From positions 1 through 54,712 of the forward strand of contig JADDQH010000008.1 in the NCBI GenBank assembly GCA_016781485.1: a DNA stretch of 54,712 nucleotides. Reading direction: 5' to 3'. The position numbers and the translations under genes are program-made. The notes beneath the pieces are model-generated. The model saw only the letters and a program-made list of their open reading frames with translations. It did no database searches and was not told the DNA's origin. Origin of the DNA: Chloroflexota bacterium. GTDB taxonomy: Bacteria; Chloroflexota; Limnocylindria; Limnocylindrales; CSP1-4. Position 1 is the stretch's first letter. The number at the start of each line of letters is the position of its first letter. This document shows positions 8,143 to 17,224 of the stretch, one piece after another.

Positions 8143-8541
8143 GTGGCGCGCTTCTACGACATAGACGAGGCGAACGCCCGACTCGTCGAGCTCCGGCCGC
8201 TCCTCGAGGGGCTGAGGGCCGATCGGGACGCCCTCGCGACCCTGCAGCGCGAGCTCGCGCGGCTGCAGCGAACGGATGGGGACCGCGGGCACGCCGACGA
8301 GCTCGGCCGACGCAAGGCAGAGATCGCGGCGATCGTGAAACGGATGGAGCGGGCGGTCTCGCAGATCGAGGCCTGGGACGTGACGCTGCGCGACATCGAA
8401 ACGGGGCTGGTGGATCTACCCGCGATGGCGAGTGGGCGGCCGATCTGGCTGTGCTGGCGACTCGGCGAGCACGAGATCGGCTGGTGGCACGAGACCAACG
8501 TGGGATTCGAAGGGCGCAAGAGGCTCATCGAGCTCACCTGA
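8143..8541 (+). CDS. DUF2203 family protein
   Basis: The 132-residue product fits DUF2203. It starts RFYDIDEANARLVELRPLL, has a long charged helix through the middle (QRELARLQR ... KAEIAAIVKRMERAVSQIEAW), and ends with the conserved GRPIWLCWRLGEHEIGWWHE and GFEGRKRLIE. The family's function is unknown. It is cytoplasmic with coiled-coil character. The GTG start has GGGAG 9 bases upstream. It stands 15 bases before the rhodanese gene, which has its own TATCAT box. Confidence 0.88.
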   Translation: MARFYDIDEANARLVELRPLLEGLRADRDALATLQRELARLQRTDGDRGHADELGRRKAEIAAIVKRMERAVSQIEAWDVTLRDIETGLVDLPAMASGRPIWLCWRLGEHEIGWWHETNVGFEGRKRLIELT

Positions 8542-8545
8542 TGGC

Positions 8546-8551
8546 TATCAT
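8546..8551 (+). promoter_or_regulatory. TAnnnT -10 box, leaderless
   Basis: TATCAT is followed by 5 bases and the GTG at 8557 of the rhodanese gene. Confidence 0.45.
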
Positions 8552-8556
8552 CGAGC

Positions 8557-9024
8557 GTGAGCCTGACCGGCACCAGCCTGACCCCGCCCGTCCCCCAGCT
8601 GCGAGGTGAAGCCGTGAGCGTCCCCGCCCCCGTCGCCAAGATCGACGTCAGCGAGGCTGCGCGCCGGCTTGCGGGGGAACCAGGTGGAGACAACGAGACC
8701 GGTGCGAGCGCGGCCGCGCGCGGGCCGCTCCTCGTCGATGTGCGCGAACAGGAGGAGTTCGCGACGGTGCGCGTGCCCGGTGCCGTGCTCATGCCCCTCA
8801 CTGGGTTCGGCGAGACATTCGCGCAGCTCCCGCGAGATCGGCCTCTCCTGCTGATGTGCGCGGCAGGTCGCCGCAGCCTCGTCGCGGCCGAGCACCTTGC
8901 CAGGAACGGCTTCACCGACGTCGCGAACGTCGAGGGCGGTATCACGGCCTGGCAGAGAGCCGGCCTGCCGACGCGGGACGGACCGCCTGAACCGGGTGAA
9001 GGCAGCCTCGAGCGGCTCGGATAG
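8557..9024 (+). CDS. rhodanese-like domain protein
   Basis: The 155-residue single-domain rhodanese has LLVDVREQEEFATVRVPGA. The active-site loop is MCAAGRRS with the catalytic cysteine, and NVEGGITAWQRAGLP follows. It would carry a persulfide on that cysteine for sulfur transfer or detoxification. Two starts compete. GTG 8557 follows TATCAT by 5 bases (leaderless). GTG 8614 follows GAGGTG by 5 bases and would remove 19 poorly conserved residues. The rhodanese fold starts well after both. Downstream lies a degenerate methyltransferase-like gene on the same strand. Confidence 0.85.
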   Translation: MSLTGTSLTPPVPQLRGEAVSVPAPVAKIDVSEAARRLAGEPGGDNETGASAAARGPLLVDVREQEEFATVRVPGAVLMPLTGFGETFAQLPRDRPLLLMCAAGRRSLVAAEHLARNGFTDVANVEGGITAWQRAGLPTRDGPPEPGEGSLERLG

Positions 9025-9124
9025 CTGCTGGTCGCGCGCCCGTGGATCGCATCCGACGCGTTCACGATGATCGAGAGGGTTCGGGCGCCTACTGGATGAT
9101 CGACACGCGTCACCGGGGTCCGCG

Positions 9125-10483
9125 ATGACCGACGTCGCGCGACTCCTCGAGGCCGGCGAGCGGCTCATCGTCGCGGCAGCGAGCCGGAACGAGAGGGTGG
9201 TCGACCCGGCGGAACGAGACCGACCCGGCTGGTACGAGCCGGCTCACATCCGGGACGCGCTCGCGACCCGGCAGGCACAGCTGGAGCAGGCCGAAGCGGG
9301 AGCCCACGTCCTCGTCGCCCAGACGTTCCGAACGAACCGGCGCAAGCTCGCCCGATACGGGGTGGCGCGCCGCGCTCGGGAGTGGACGCTACGCGGCGTG
9401 GACGTCGCCCGGGAGGCCGCGAAGGCGGCCGAGGACGCCGGCTGGGGGGTCGCGCCCCCCGGCGGGAGCGCGCGGATCCTGGTCGCAGGCGCCGTTCCGG
9501 AGCTCGAGGCGGACGGAGGGGGCGGCGTGGACGAGGCGACGGCGCTGGGAGAGCACAGAGAACACGTCGGCCACCTCGCCGAAGCGGGCGTCGACCTGCT
9601 CCTCGTGGAACCGATGGCAACGCTGGAGGAAGCGAGAGCCGCCTCGCTCGCCGCCGTCGAGACGGCGCTGCCGACGTTCACGGCCGTCCTGCTCGATCGC
9701 TCCGCAGACAGGCTCTCCTCCGGCGAGCCTCTCGAGGCGTGGCTCGAGGTCGTGGTGCCACTCGCCCCCGCCGCGCTCCTGCTCGACTGTCTGGATCCCT
9801 GTGCCCTCGGAGCAGCGCTGGCGCGTGCCGCGGTCCTGGCGCCGCTGCGGACGGGCGTCTACTCGGACGGCTCGCGGCTGGGGGACACGCTGCAGCGCGG
9901 CGACACACGCCGGCAGAGTGGCGGCGGGGTGCCGGGAGAGTCGGGATCGGATGAGCCCGTCGGCGGGCCTGACGAGAATGGACAACACGGCCTCGCGGCC
10001 CTCGCGAGGCGGTGGCTGGACGAGGGCGCGTCCATCCTGGGGCTGGCCGACGGAGCGACGCCGGCGAGGGTCGTCCAGCTTGGCCTCGCTCTCGACGAGC
10101 GCCGTCGGGAGGAGCGCGAGCGACGGGACGCTGCGCGGGCGCGGTGGTTGACGTGGGTGATCGAGGCGGCGAGACGGGCGCCGGGCGGGGCGGCCGTCTG
10201 GATCGAGCAGGGACGCGAGCGTGAGGGGACCGAGCCGGCGGGCTTCGAGTGGTTGCGAGTCCCGGAGGAGGAGCTTCGGGTGCTGCCCGAGGGGCGCTAC
10301 GGGCTCGTCGTCAGTGCCACTCCCTCGGGCGATCTCCGCCAGCTCGCGGGGCTCCTCGTAGAGGGAGGCGTCCTGCTCGCGCGCACTCTCCCGTACGGAA
10401 GCTGGAGCACGAGCGACCTTGACGTCGTCGAGGTCGTCGACGAGGGCGCCGAGCGGATCGTGCTGGCGAGGCGAACGCGCTGA
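9125..10483 (+). CDS. homocysteine S-methyltransferase-like protein lacking the zinc site
   Basis: Residues 1-325 follow the Hcy-binding barrel: an AEAGAHVLVAQTFRTNRRKL segment near residue 56, LLLVEPMATLEEA near 158, and the positions where zinc cysteines normally sit. The first region has DCLDPC (C222, C226). The expected Gly-Gly-Cys-Cys motif is replaced by ILGLADGATPA near 304. A zinc-dependent thiol methyltransferase activity therefore looks lost. A low-complexity insert (about 256-288) precedes that site. The last 120 residues form a separate small domain (VVSATPSGDLRQLAGLLVEGG) of unknown role. The full length, 452, exceeds typical homocysteine methyltransferases of about 300. The start is ATG 9125 without a clear ribosome site. 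Confidence 0.65.
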   Translation: MTDVARLLEAGERLIVAAASRNERVVDPAERDRPGWYEPAHIRDALATRQAQLEQAEAGAHVLVAQTFRTNRRKLARYGVARRAREWTLRGVDVAREAAKAAEDAGWGVAPPGGSARILVAGAVPELEADGGGGVDEATALGEHREHVGHLAEAGVDLLLVEPMATLEEARAASLAAVETALPTFTAVLLDRSADRLSSGEPLEAWLEVVVPLAPAALLLDCLDPCALGAALARAAVLAPLRTGVYSDGSRLGDTLQRGDTRRQSGGGVPGESGSDEPVGGPDENGQHGLAALARRWLDEGASILGLADGATPARVVQLGLALDERRREERERRDAARARWLTWVIEAARRAPGGAAVWIEQGREREGTEPAGFEWLRVPEEELRVLPEGRYGLVVSATPSGDLRQLAGLLVEGGVLLARTLPYGSWSTSDLDVVEVVDEGAERIVLARRTR

Positions 10484-10497
10484 CCCGGCGTGGGTCA
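10481..10497. terminator. small hairpin between convergent genes
   Basis: TGACCC (10481-10486, including the stop codon) pairs with GGGTCA (10492-10497) across a 5-base loop, in the 25-base gap between two convergent genes. It is a weak, probably bidirectional terminator. Confidence 0.4.
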
Positions 10498-10508
10498 GGT
10501 GCTATCGG

Positions 10509-11999
10509 CTATCTGCTGAAGTACGGGTCGTCGCGTGGCGCGCGGATGCGGCCACGTGTAACGCGTTCGAGGACCCGGCGGGTCGCGGTGCGATGCGAGA
10601 ACGCGATGCCGATCAGCACGAGCAGGACGAAGTTGACGGTCCCGACGCCGGCCGCGTTCAGGTAGCCCAACTGCTGACCGACCTCGCCCTGGATGGAGAG
10701 CGCGGGGACCGTCATCCCGAACAGACCGAGCCTGAAGAACGGCGGCCGCGGCGCGAGGTCGGTTCGCATCGATCCGGTCGTGGGTCCCGCATCGGTCTCA
10801 CCACCGACGAGGAACGCGAACGATCCGATGACGGCCGTCGCCCCATTGGCGTGCGGCTCGGGGAGATCGGTCTGGCCGAGCTGTCGCCACTCCGAGATGT
10901 TCCCGCTCGTCGCGTCGGGGACGGTCCAGTACGAGGTCGTGGCGACGGAGCCTCCGGGGTCCCGGCCGCCCAGGACGTAGAGCGCGTTGTTCGCCTGGAA
11001 GCCGATCGCCTGTGTCCTCCCCGCAGGCAGCGACTGGCCCGGAGGGCTCGTGGCCCACCCAAGGGGCTGATTCGTCTCGGCGTCGGTCCGCGGCCCACCC
11101 TTGTTGTCGAGCTCGAGACGCATGATCGAGCTTGCGACCCCGTTGGGGCCTTCGCCGCCGATGACGTAGATGAAGTTGCCGATCGAGACGCCCACCGCGT
11201 TCACACGAGCCTCGGGTAGCGGCAGGTGGCCGAACTCCTCCCACGGCCCGAGGGCCGGCGGCTCCGTCGTCTCGTTGAGCGCTGACCGATACACCGCGTT
11301 GCTCGGCTTCTGGCCGTCGGTACCGCCCATGACGTAGATCCCGCCCGAGCCGGAAACCACCGCGGCACCGGCGAGCGGCTGCGGCAGGCGGAGATCCGGG
11401 TTTTCCTCCCAGCCCGTCAGCTGTCCGTTCTGGACCGCGCCCATGAACACCGTGTCCGTCGCGCGCCCCCGTTCGTCCAGGCCGCCGATGACGTACGGGA
11501 TGCCTGAGAAGCTGACGACGGCCGCCTCGGTCCTCGGCGCAGGCAACGCGGGCCCCTCGCTCCAAGGTCCGAAATTCCCGGTCTCGGCCAGCACCTGGGT
11601 GGTCAGCACGCTCGCCGTCGCGCCCGCGGGAGTGGCACCGCCGACGGCGTAGAGGCTGGTCCCGGACTGGGCGGTCCCGAGTCCGGCGCGCGGCTCGGGC
11701 AGGGCGAGCTCGCGTGGGCTGGTCTGCCAGGGGATGACCGCGCCCTGCGGAGCCGGACACGGCAGATCCTCGTTCTCGGCAGGACAGAAATTGACGGGGC
11801 TGATGACGTTGAAGCCGACGTCGATCGTCGGTGACACCGTGAAGTAGTAGGCGCGGTCGGGGATGTACCCGAGCAGCGCGATGATGACGACGAACCAGAA
11901 GAGCGCCTTCAGGAGCGCCCACGTCCAGCCGTCTGCGTCGAGGAGCCCGAACATCGCCCGCCGGCGGATCGCGCCGGGGGGAAGCGCCCGTGTCGCCAT
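10509..11999 (-). CDS. membrane-anchored Kelch-repeat protein of the bc-complex operon
   Basis: The 496-residue product has a membrane helix near the N-terminus (ALFWFVVIIALLGYIP), a short cysteine-containing segment (NFCPAENEDLPCP), and about five or six Kelch blades. These show repeated GG turns such as YAVGGATP, YVIGGLDE, YVMGGTDG, YVIGGEGP, YVLGGRDP and FLVGGETD. A C-terminal helix (VNFVLLVLIGIAFS) is followed by a basic tail. The beta-propeller would therefore lie outside the membrane, held at both ends. It is the last gene of the respiratory operon, 14 bases after the cytochrome c gene, with GGGGGAC before the ATG. A structural or assembly role in the complex is inference. I know of no characterised bc-complex subunit of this type. 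Confidence 0.8.
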   Translation of the reverse strand: MATRALPPGAIRRRAMFGLLDADGWTWALLKALFWFVVIIALLGYIPDRAYYFTVSPTIDVGFNVISPVNFCPAENEDLPCPAPQGAVIPWQTSPRELALPEPRAGLGTAQSGTSLYAVGGATPAGATASVLTTQVLAETGNFGPWSEGPALPAPRTEAAVVSFSGIPYVIGGLDERGRATDTVFMGAVQNGQLTGWEENPDLRLPQPLAGAAVVSGSGGIYVMGGTDGQKPSNAVYRSALNETTEPPALGPWEEFGHLPLPEARVNAVGVSIGNFIYVIGGEGPNGVASSIMRLELDNKGGPRTDAETNQPLGWATSPPGQSLPAGRTQAIGFQANNALYVLGGRDPGGSVATTSYWTVPDATSGNISEWRQLGQTDLPEPHANGATAVIGSFAFLVGGETDAGPTTGSMRTDLAPRPPFFRLGLFGMTVPALSIQGEVGQQLGYLNAAGVGTVNFVLLVLIGIAFSHRTATRRVLERVTRGRIRAPRDDPYFSR

Positions 12000-12013
12000 T
12001 TCCGTCCCCCGCG

Positions 12014-13195
12014 CTAGGGTTGGACCTGGAACTGGCCGTGCATGGTGGGGTAGTGACCCGGCACGGTGCAGGCGAACTGGAGCGTGCCCGTCTCTTCGGT
12101 CACCTCGTACTCGAATGTCTGCGTCCCCGTGGTGAACTCCGGGACGCCCTTGAGCTCTGCGGTGTCGTTGGCCTCCAGTTTCTCCTTCGGCCCGATGTAG
12201 AAGTTATGGGGCACCGCGCCCGACGTGTTGGTGACCTCGAACCGCACCACTTCACCCTTCTTGACCGCGATCGCGCTCACCTCCTTGCCGCCCTCGTCGG
12301 TGATCTCCACCGTCGCGGTCTCCTGAAGCTTGATCACGCGCGGCTTCTCCGCGGTCCCCGGGTTCTCGATCGGCGCGGCACTGGCCGCCGCACCCCCGCC
12401 ACCACCCTGGCCGCCCGGCGGGACGTTCTTCGGGTTCCGCCAGCACGGCGGCGGGCTCGGTGCGTTGGGGTCCGGCTTGAAGTTCGGGTCCCGCCAGCCA
12501 GTGGCACGGCCGGCAGGCGGAGCGGTCTCGCCCACCTCGGGCTCCGGGTGCCACTCCCACTCGTCCTCCTTGCTCGCGGTCAAGAAGGCGACGAGCTCCT
12601 CGATCTGCCGGTAGTTCAGCGGCCCGCCGTTGTCGTTGAGCCAGACCGGCATCTGGCTGTTCGGGTCGCCGCACACGTAGCGGCCCCCGACCTCGAGCAC
12701 GCTCCGCAGGTAGTTCGGGTTCAGGTGACCCGTCCCTGGCAATCCTTCCGCCGTCACCTGGTCGTAGAGCTTCGCCTGGTCGTTGAGCGCCGGGCCGAGG
12801 CCGCCCTGACCCTGCTCGCCGTGGCACCGCGCGCAGTTCGCGAGGTACAGCTCGTGGCCGCGCGCGATGTCCGTCACGCGCTGGACGTCCTTCTCCGCCT
12901 CGAGCCGCCCCGGGGACCCGGACCAGAAGCTGCCGAGGCCGGGGATACCCGAGTCGTACAACCAGTAGAGCGGGATGAACAGGACGATGACCAGCGAGGC
13001 GAGGAATGCGATGCTCCGGGCGTTCCCGCTCTGGCGGACGATGCCCGCGGCGCGCTCTTCCGTCAGGCCGACGGTGTGTGCGGCATCGCCCGCGTAGAAC
13101 CGCTCGACGCTGCTCTCGCCGTGCTCCCGCGCCGGTTCGAGCTCCCGCCCGCTCGGCCGGTGGGTGATCTCGCGTCCCGTCCGATCGTCCGTCAT
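12014..13195 (-). CDS. cytochrome c fused to a cupredoxin (bc-complex c subunit)
   Basis: The 393-residue protein has a cytoplasmic N-terminus of about 60 residues and one membrane helix (residues 62-80). A class I cytochrome c domain follows with CARCH (C121, C124, H125) and likely sixth ligand M182 in SQMPVW. A Pro/Gly/Ala-rich linker (about 222-275) leads to a cupredoxin domain with type-1 copper ligands H330 (VPHNF), C376, H381 and M385 (CTVPGHYPTM). It would accept electrons from the Rieske protein and could pass them internally from heme to copper. It sits 13 bases after the Rieske gene and before the Kelch gene. Both metal sites look intact. Confidence 0.9.
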   Translation of the reverse strand: MTDDRTGREITHRPSGRELEPAREHGESSVERFYAGDAAHTVGLTEERAAGIVRQSGNARSIAFLASLVIVLFIPLYWLYDSGIPGLGSFWSGSPGRLEAEKDVQRVTDIARGHELYLANCARCHGEQGQGGLGPALNDQAKLYDQVTAEGLPGTGHLNPNYLRSVLEVGGRYVCGDPNSQMPVWLNDNGGPLNYRQIEELVAFLTASKEDEWEWHPEPEVGETAPPAGRATGWRDPNFKPDPNAPSPPPCWRNPKNVPPGGQGGGGGAAASAAPIENPGTAEKPRVIKLQETATVEITDEGGKEVSAIAVKKGEVVRFEVTNTSGAVPHNFYIGPKEKLEANDTAELKGVPEFTTGTQTFEYEVTEETGTLQFACTVPGHYPTMHGQFQVQP

Positions 13196-13208
13196 GCGTC
13201 GGGGGTCC

Positions 13209-13880
13209 CTAGAGGCAACCGGACGGGGAGCGGGCCGGCACGAGACCGGGCTGGCCGAGGGCGACGGGGAGCGGGCCGAGCGTGATCTTGCTCGTGTCGA
13301 TCGTCAGCACGCCATTCGCGTCCACCGTCGAGGCGAAGCGGTCCATGCCTCGAGGCGCCGGGCCCAGCTCGGCGATCTTGGTCCCGAGACGGTCGTAGCG
13401 CGACCCGTGACACGGGCACTCGAACCAGAAGTTCGTGGTGCAGAAGTTCGGCTTGCAGCCGAGGTGCGGGCAGCGCTGGTAGAGCGTGCGCACATTCGTC
13501 TGCTCTCCCTCGCCGTCCGGGCTCTCGCCCGGGACGAACCCGCGGCCGGGGTCGACGAGCTGCACGAACGTCCGGGCTTCCTGGATGTACGAGGGAGCGC
13601 CGTCCTCGAGCCGGAAACCCTGGCGCTCAGGGCGCGCCGACACCTGCCCCAGGTCGCCCAGGGTCAGCGTCCCACCGAAGCCGCCGGCGAGATTGGGCCA
13701 CAGGAAGCCGAGCGTCCCGCCCAGCACCTCCAGCGTCCACAGCCCTACGCCGGCGCCGATCGACCGACGCAGGAGCTGTCGGCGCGACAGGCCGGCCGGC
13801 TGGCCCTTCCGCATCTGGCGCAGGAGCTCGCGGGTCAGCACCCGCGGTTCCTCGGACTTGGCGAGTTTCCAGTTACCCAT
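13209..13880 (-). CDS. qcrA: Rieske iron-sulfur subunit of the bc complex
   Basis: The 223-residue protein begins with about 30 soluble residues. A twin-arginine signal-anchor follows (LSRRQLLRRSIGAGVGLWTLEVLGG). The Rieske domain has the two cluster-binding boxes CPHLGC and CPCHGS. Their Cys and His residues bind the 2Fe-2S cluster, and the second cysteine of each box can form the usual disulfide. An extra cysteine lies between them (KPNFCTTNFWFECPCHGS). It oxidises menaquinol or another quinol together with cytochrome b and reduces the cytochrome c subunit. GGAG precedes the ATG by 5 bases. The gene is between subunit IV and the cytochrome c-cupredoxin gene. Confidence 0.95.
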   Translation of the reverse strand: MGNWKLAKSEEPRVLTRELLRQMRKGQPAGLSRRQLLRRSIGAGVGLWTLEVLGGTLGFLWPNLAGGFGGTLTLGDLGQVSARPERQGFRLEDGAPSYIQEARTFVQLVDPGRGFVPGESPDGEGEQTNVRTLYQRCPHLGCKPNFCTTNFWFECPCHGSRYDRLGTKIAELGPAPRGMDRFASTVDANGVLTIDTSKITLGPLPVALGQPGLVPARSPSGCL

Positions 13881-13928
13881 GTGTCTCCGGTCGGTGTCGT
13901 GGCAAGGGAGAGAGAGGCAGCAGCGAGG

Positions 13929-14576
13929 CTAGAGCGCGAAGTGGAGGCCGCTCACCCACGGTAATGCCCAGCCGTAGCCGGGCCCTCGGAAGAAGGCTCC
14001 GATGAACGTGATGACGAGACCGGCGACCATGAACAGGCTGAACAGAAGGACCCCCGCCTTCCGGTCCGAGGGTCGACTCGAGCCGCCGTCGCCACCGGGA
14101 CCCCGGTCGACGTACGGGACGAGGGCCGCGCCGACCAGGATGAACGTCGGCACGAGCACGCCGGCCACGGTCGGGTGGAAGTAGGCGAGCAGCTCCTGGA
14201 GCCCGACGAAGTACCAGGGCGCCTTGGCGACCTCCGGCGTCACGTTGCCGTTCGCCAGCTCTTCCAGCGGCGCATTCACGAACACGCCCATGAACAGCAG
14301 GAAGATGCTGATCATCGCCGCCGCGAAGAACTCGATCGAGAGCAGGTGCGGCCAGGTAAGGACGGTGTCGTCGGGTTCCTTCTGGACGCGCACCACCGCG
14401 TCCTGCTTGACGAGGGCGAGGAGGCGGTACGGCTTGGCAGCCATCGGCACCCGCTGCTTGTCGATCTCCGTCGTGCGCCGCTCCGGCGGCGCCGCGGGAA
14501 GGGTCGTGCGGCGCTCGGGAGCGGTGGGCGCGGCGGGCGTCGGGAGGGGCCGGTCGGAACGAGGCTGGTCGGTCAT
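13929..14576 (-). CDS. qcrC: cytochrome b C-terminal subunit (subunit IV/PetD-like)
   Basis: The 215-residue protein has a Pro/Arg-rich N-terminal extension of about 45 residues. It then has KEPDDTVLTWPHLLSIEF and three membrane helices. The quinol-site loop appears as KAPWYFVGLQELLAYFHP, where KAPW replaces the classic PEWY/PDWY tetrapeptide, as in subunit IV relatives of Firmicutes and Chloroflexota. Split cytochrome b (this gene plus 14594-15322) is typical of b6f-like complexes. AAGGGA precedes the ATG by 5 bases. The gene symbol is by analogy with the Bacillus qcr set; naming conventions differ between phyla. Confidence 0.88.
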   Translation of the reverse strand: MTDQPRSDRPLPTPAAPTAPERRTTLPAAPPERRTTEIDKQRVPMAAKPYRLLALVKQDAVVRVQKEPDDTVLTWPHLLSIEFFAAAMISIFLLFMGVFVNAPLEELANGNVTPEVAKAPWYFVGLQELLAYFHPTVAGVLVPTFILVGAALVPYVDRGPGGDGGSSRPSDRKAGVLLFSLFMVAGLVITFIGAFFRGPGYGWALPWVSGLHFAL

Positions 14577-14593
14577 GTCGATCCCTTAGGCGT

Positions 14594-15322
14594 CTAGAGC
14601 GGACCCGAGATGCCGCCATCCTTCCGGATCCGCCAGAAGTGGACGGCGAGGAAGACGGCGGCGGCGAGCGGCATGAGGATCACGTGGAGCACGTAGAAGC
14701 GCAGGAGTGTGTTCTGGCCGACCTCGATCCCGCCCAGGAGAAGCAGCTGCGAAGGCCGGTTGAACAGCGGCGCGTAGTTCGCCATGTTGGTGCCGATGGT
14801 GATCGCCCAGTAGGCGATCTGATCCCAGGGGAGCAGGTAGCCGGTGAACGAGAGCATGATCGTCAGGAACAGGAGCACCACTCCCACCACCCAGTTGAAC
14901 TCGCGGGGCGGCTTGTAGGCGCCGTGATAGAAGACCCGCATCATGTGCAGGAAAACGAAGAACACCATCAGGTGCGCCGCCCACCGGTGGATATTGCGCG
15001 TCAGCAGCCCGAATGGGACCTCGGACTGGATCCGCAGGATGTCCGAGTAGGCCTGTGTCGCCGACGGAACGTAGAAGAACATCAGGTAGACGCCCGTCAC
15101 CGTGAGCACGAGGAACAGGAAGAACGACAGGCCTCCGAGACAGAACGTGTACGCGAACCGGACGGCATGCTGGCGGACCCGTACCGGGTGCAGGTGCAGG
15201 AAGACGTTGTTCATCACGGCAAGCGATCGCGACCGCTCGTCCGCCGGATACGGCTGGCGGAAGATCGAGCGGAAGAAGGTGCTCCGCCGGATCGACTGAT
15301 CGACGCGCTCGAGGAAGCTCAC
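14594..15322 (-). CDS. qcrB: cytochrome b N-terminal subunit, b6 type
   Basis: The 242-residue, four-helix cytochrome b carries two heme-binding histidine pairs: H112/H126 (13 residues between) and H213/H228 (14 between, the b6-type spacing). C61 in AYTFCLGG matches the cysteine that binds the extra c-type heme (heme cn/ci) in cytochrome b6 and Bacillus QcrB. The quinone-site helix includes [13 protein letters not shown]. The true start is the GTG at 15322, which overlaps the TGA of the upstream flavoprotein in a GTGA junction. The longer open frame upstream is out of register with the family. This overlap ties synthesis of the b subunit to the flavoprotein. Confidence 0.93.
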   Translation of the reverse strand: MSFLERVDQSIRRSTFFRSIFRQPYPADERSRSLAVMNNVFLHLHPVRVRQHAVRFAYTFCLGGLSFFLFLVLTVTGVYLMFFYVPSATQAYSDILRIQSEVPFGLLTRNIHRWAAHLMVFFVFLHMMRVFYHGAYKPPREFNWVVGVVLLFLTIMLSFTGYLLPWDQIAYWAITIGTNMANYAPLFNRPSQLLLLGGIEVGQNTLLRFYVLHVILMPLAAAVFLAVHFWRIRKDGGISGPL

Positions 15323-17166
15323 CGAACGGGACCCCCGGCATACGGCGCGTTCCCCAGACCGTGGAGTCCGAGCTGGACGTCGCGGTAGCTCTCCTTGTAG
15401 AGCCGCCCGTCGCTGCTGACCTCCTGTAGCTCGAACCGCTCCATCGTGATGGCGTCGTAGGGGCACCGCTTCACGCACAGCGCACAGCGGATGCAGCGCT
15501 CCTCATCGAGGACCATCGCCGCGCCCTGCTCCCAGCCGTACGCGTCGGCCAACTCCGGGAGGTCCCCCTCCGCCTTCATCTGGTTGATGTCGATCATGTG
15601 GATGACGCCTTCCGGGCAGACATCGGCGCACGCGCCGCAGAGCACGCACCGGAACGGGTCGAACCAGATGTTGTAGTTGCACATCAGGCAGCGCGTCGAT
15701 TCTGTGACCGCCTCGCTCGCCGAGTAGCCCTTCTCCACGGGTGTGTTGAAGTTGACCTGGGGATCGGTCGAGGGCATGCGAGCCGCGACCGGAGCCATCG
15801 GCACGTGGACGCGCGCGAGTGGGACGTACTCCTCGGGCATCTCGTGGCGCCACGAGCTGATGATCCGCACGTTCGCTTCGACGTCCACCTCGGAGCGCCC
15901 CGACAGGTACCGGTCGATCGCGTAGGCGCACTTCTTGCCGTGCCCGGCCGCCTCGATCAGCGTGGTGGGTCCGGTGACGAAATCGCCGCACGCGAAGACA
16001 CCCTTGACGTTCGTGGCGTACGTGCCGGGATCCACCTTGACGCGTCCGCGATTGATCTCGAACCGAGCCTCGACCGGGAGGAACGTGTTATCTGCTGCCT
16101 GGCTCACCGCAGGGATCACGGTGTCGGCGGGAATGACGAACTCCGTGCCGGGGACCGGTACCGGGACGCGGCGGCCGGTCGCGTCTGGTTCCCCGAGCTT
16201 GTTCCGGACGAACCGGACGCCGGTGACGTGACCGTCCTCCCCGACGACCTCGAGTGGGCTCGCGAGGAACTCCATCCGCACGCCTTCGCGCTCGGTCTCG
16301 CCGAGCTCCTCCTCGTCGACGACGAGCTCGGAGCGGGTGCGGCGGTAGACGATCGACACGTTCTCGGCACCGTGCCGGAGGCTCGTTCGCGAGCAGTCCA
16401 TCGCCGTGTAACCACCGCCGATGATCACGACGTCCCTGCCCACTTCGAGTGGCTCGCCGAGGTTCGCAAGCTTCATGAAGTCCACGCCGTACTGGATACC
16501 TTCGAGGTCGTTGCCCGGGATGTCCAGCCCGACCGCATTCATCGCGCCGGCGCAGATCGCCACCGCGTCGAACCTGTCCTTCAGCTCCTCGAACGTGATG
16601 TCTCGCCCGATCCGCGTCCCGTAGACGAAGCGGACCCCGAGTCGCTCGACGAGCTGGACGTCCATCTCGATCGCCGTCCGCGGGAGGCGGAAGGCCGGCA
16701 CGCCGACGAGCATCGTGCCGCCGCCATACGGCAGCTCGTCGAAGACGGTGACCTGGTGTCCCGCGTACGCGAGTTCGCGAGCGACGGCGAGCCCTGCGGG
16801 ACCGGCGCCGACCACGGCTACGGACGTGTCGCGCGGCGTGATCGCCGGCATGTCGTCGGGGATGCCCGAGGCGACGTGCCATTCGGTCAGGAACCGCTTC
16901 ATCGCGCGGATCGCGAGCGGGCGGTCGATGTCACCGCGGCGGCAGCCGCGCTCGCAGGGCGCGGAACACACGTACGAGCACATCGCCGCGACGGGGTTCG
17001 GCTCGCGCGCGAGGATGTACCCCTCCTCGAACCGCCCCTCAGCGGCGAGGTTGAGGTACCCACGGCAGTTCGTGCCGACGGGGCAAGCTTCCTGGCACTC
17101 GATGTTGCACTGAAGCCAGGAGGCGTCGACAGGCTGAACCAGGAATTCCTGGTTGACGGGATGCAT
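15319..17166 (-). CDS. GltD-like FAD/NAD(P) oxidoreductase with N- and C-terminal iron-sulfur domains
   Basis: The 615-residue protein (start ATG 17166) has a GltD-type N-terminal 4Fe-4S region rich in cysteines ([17 protein letters not shown], then [14 protein letters not shown]). Next come the FAD site [18 protein letters not shown], the NAD(P) site [13 protein letters not shown], and [20 protein letters not shown]. After about 80 further residues there are two classic 4Fe-4S motifs, [14 protein letters not shown] and [14 protein letters not shown]. This is the layout of NADPH-dependent glutamate synthase small-subunit relatives with a fused ferredoxin. It is the first gene of the bc operon, overlaps cytochrome b by 4 bases, and no glutamate synthase large subunit is present. 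It may feed electrons to the quinone pool or bc complex. An upstream GTG (17223) is an alternative start. Confidence 0.85.
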   Translation of the reverse strand: MHPVNQEFLVQPVDASWLQCNIECQEACPVGTNCRGYLNLAAEGRFEEGYILAREPNPVAAMCSYVCSAPCERGCRRGDIDRPLAIRAMKRFLTEWHVASGIPDDMPAITPRDTSVAVVGAGPAGLAVARELAYAGHQVTVFDELPYGGGTMLVGVPAFRLPRTAIEMDVQLVERLGVRFVYGTRIGRDITFEELKDRFDAVAICAGAMNAVGLDIPGNDLEGIQYGVDFMKLANLGEPLEVGRDVVIIGGGYTAMDCSRTSLRHGAENVSIVYRRTRSELVVDEEELGETEREGVRMEFLASPLEVVGEDGHVTGVRFVRNKLGEPDATGRRVPVPVPGTEFVIPADTVIPAVSQAADNTFLPVEARFEINRGRVKVDPGTYATNVKGVFACGDFVTGPTTLIEAAGHGKKCAYAIDRYLSGRSEVDVEANVRIISSWRHEMPEEYVPLARVHVPMAPVAARMPSTDPQVNFNTPVEKGYSASEAVTESTRCLMCNYNIWFDPFRCVLCGACADVCPEGVIHMIDINQMKAEGDLPELADAYGWEQGAAMVLDEERCIRCALCVKRCPYDAITMERFELQEVSSDGRLYKESYRDVQLGLHGLGNAPYAGGPVR

Positions 17167-17224
17167 CGCCACGGGCGGCGGAACTACCTTTCCGGTGCGG
17201 GACGGGGCACGCGTGACGAGCACG

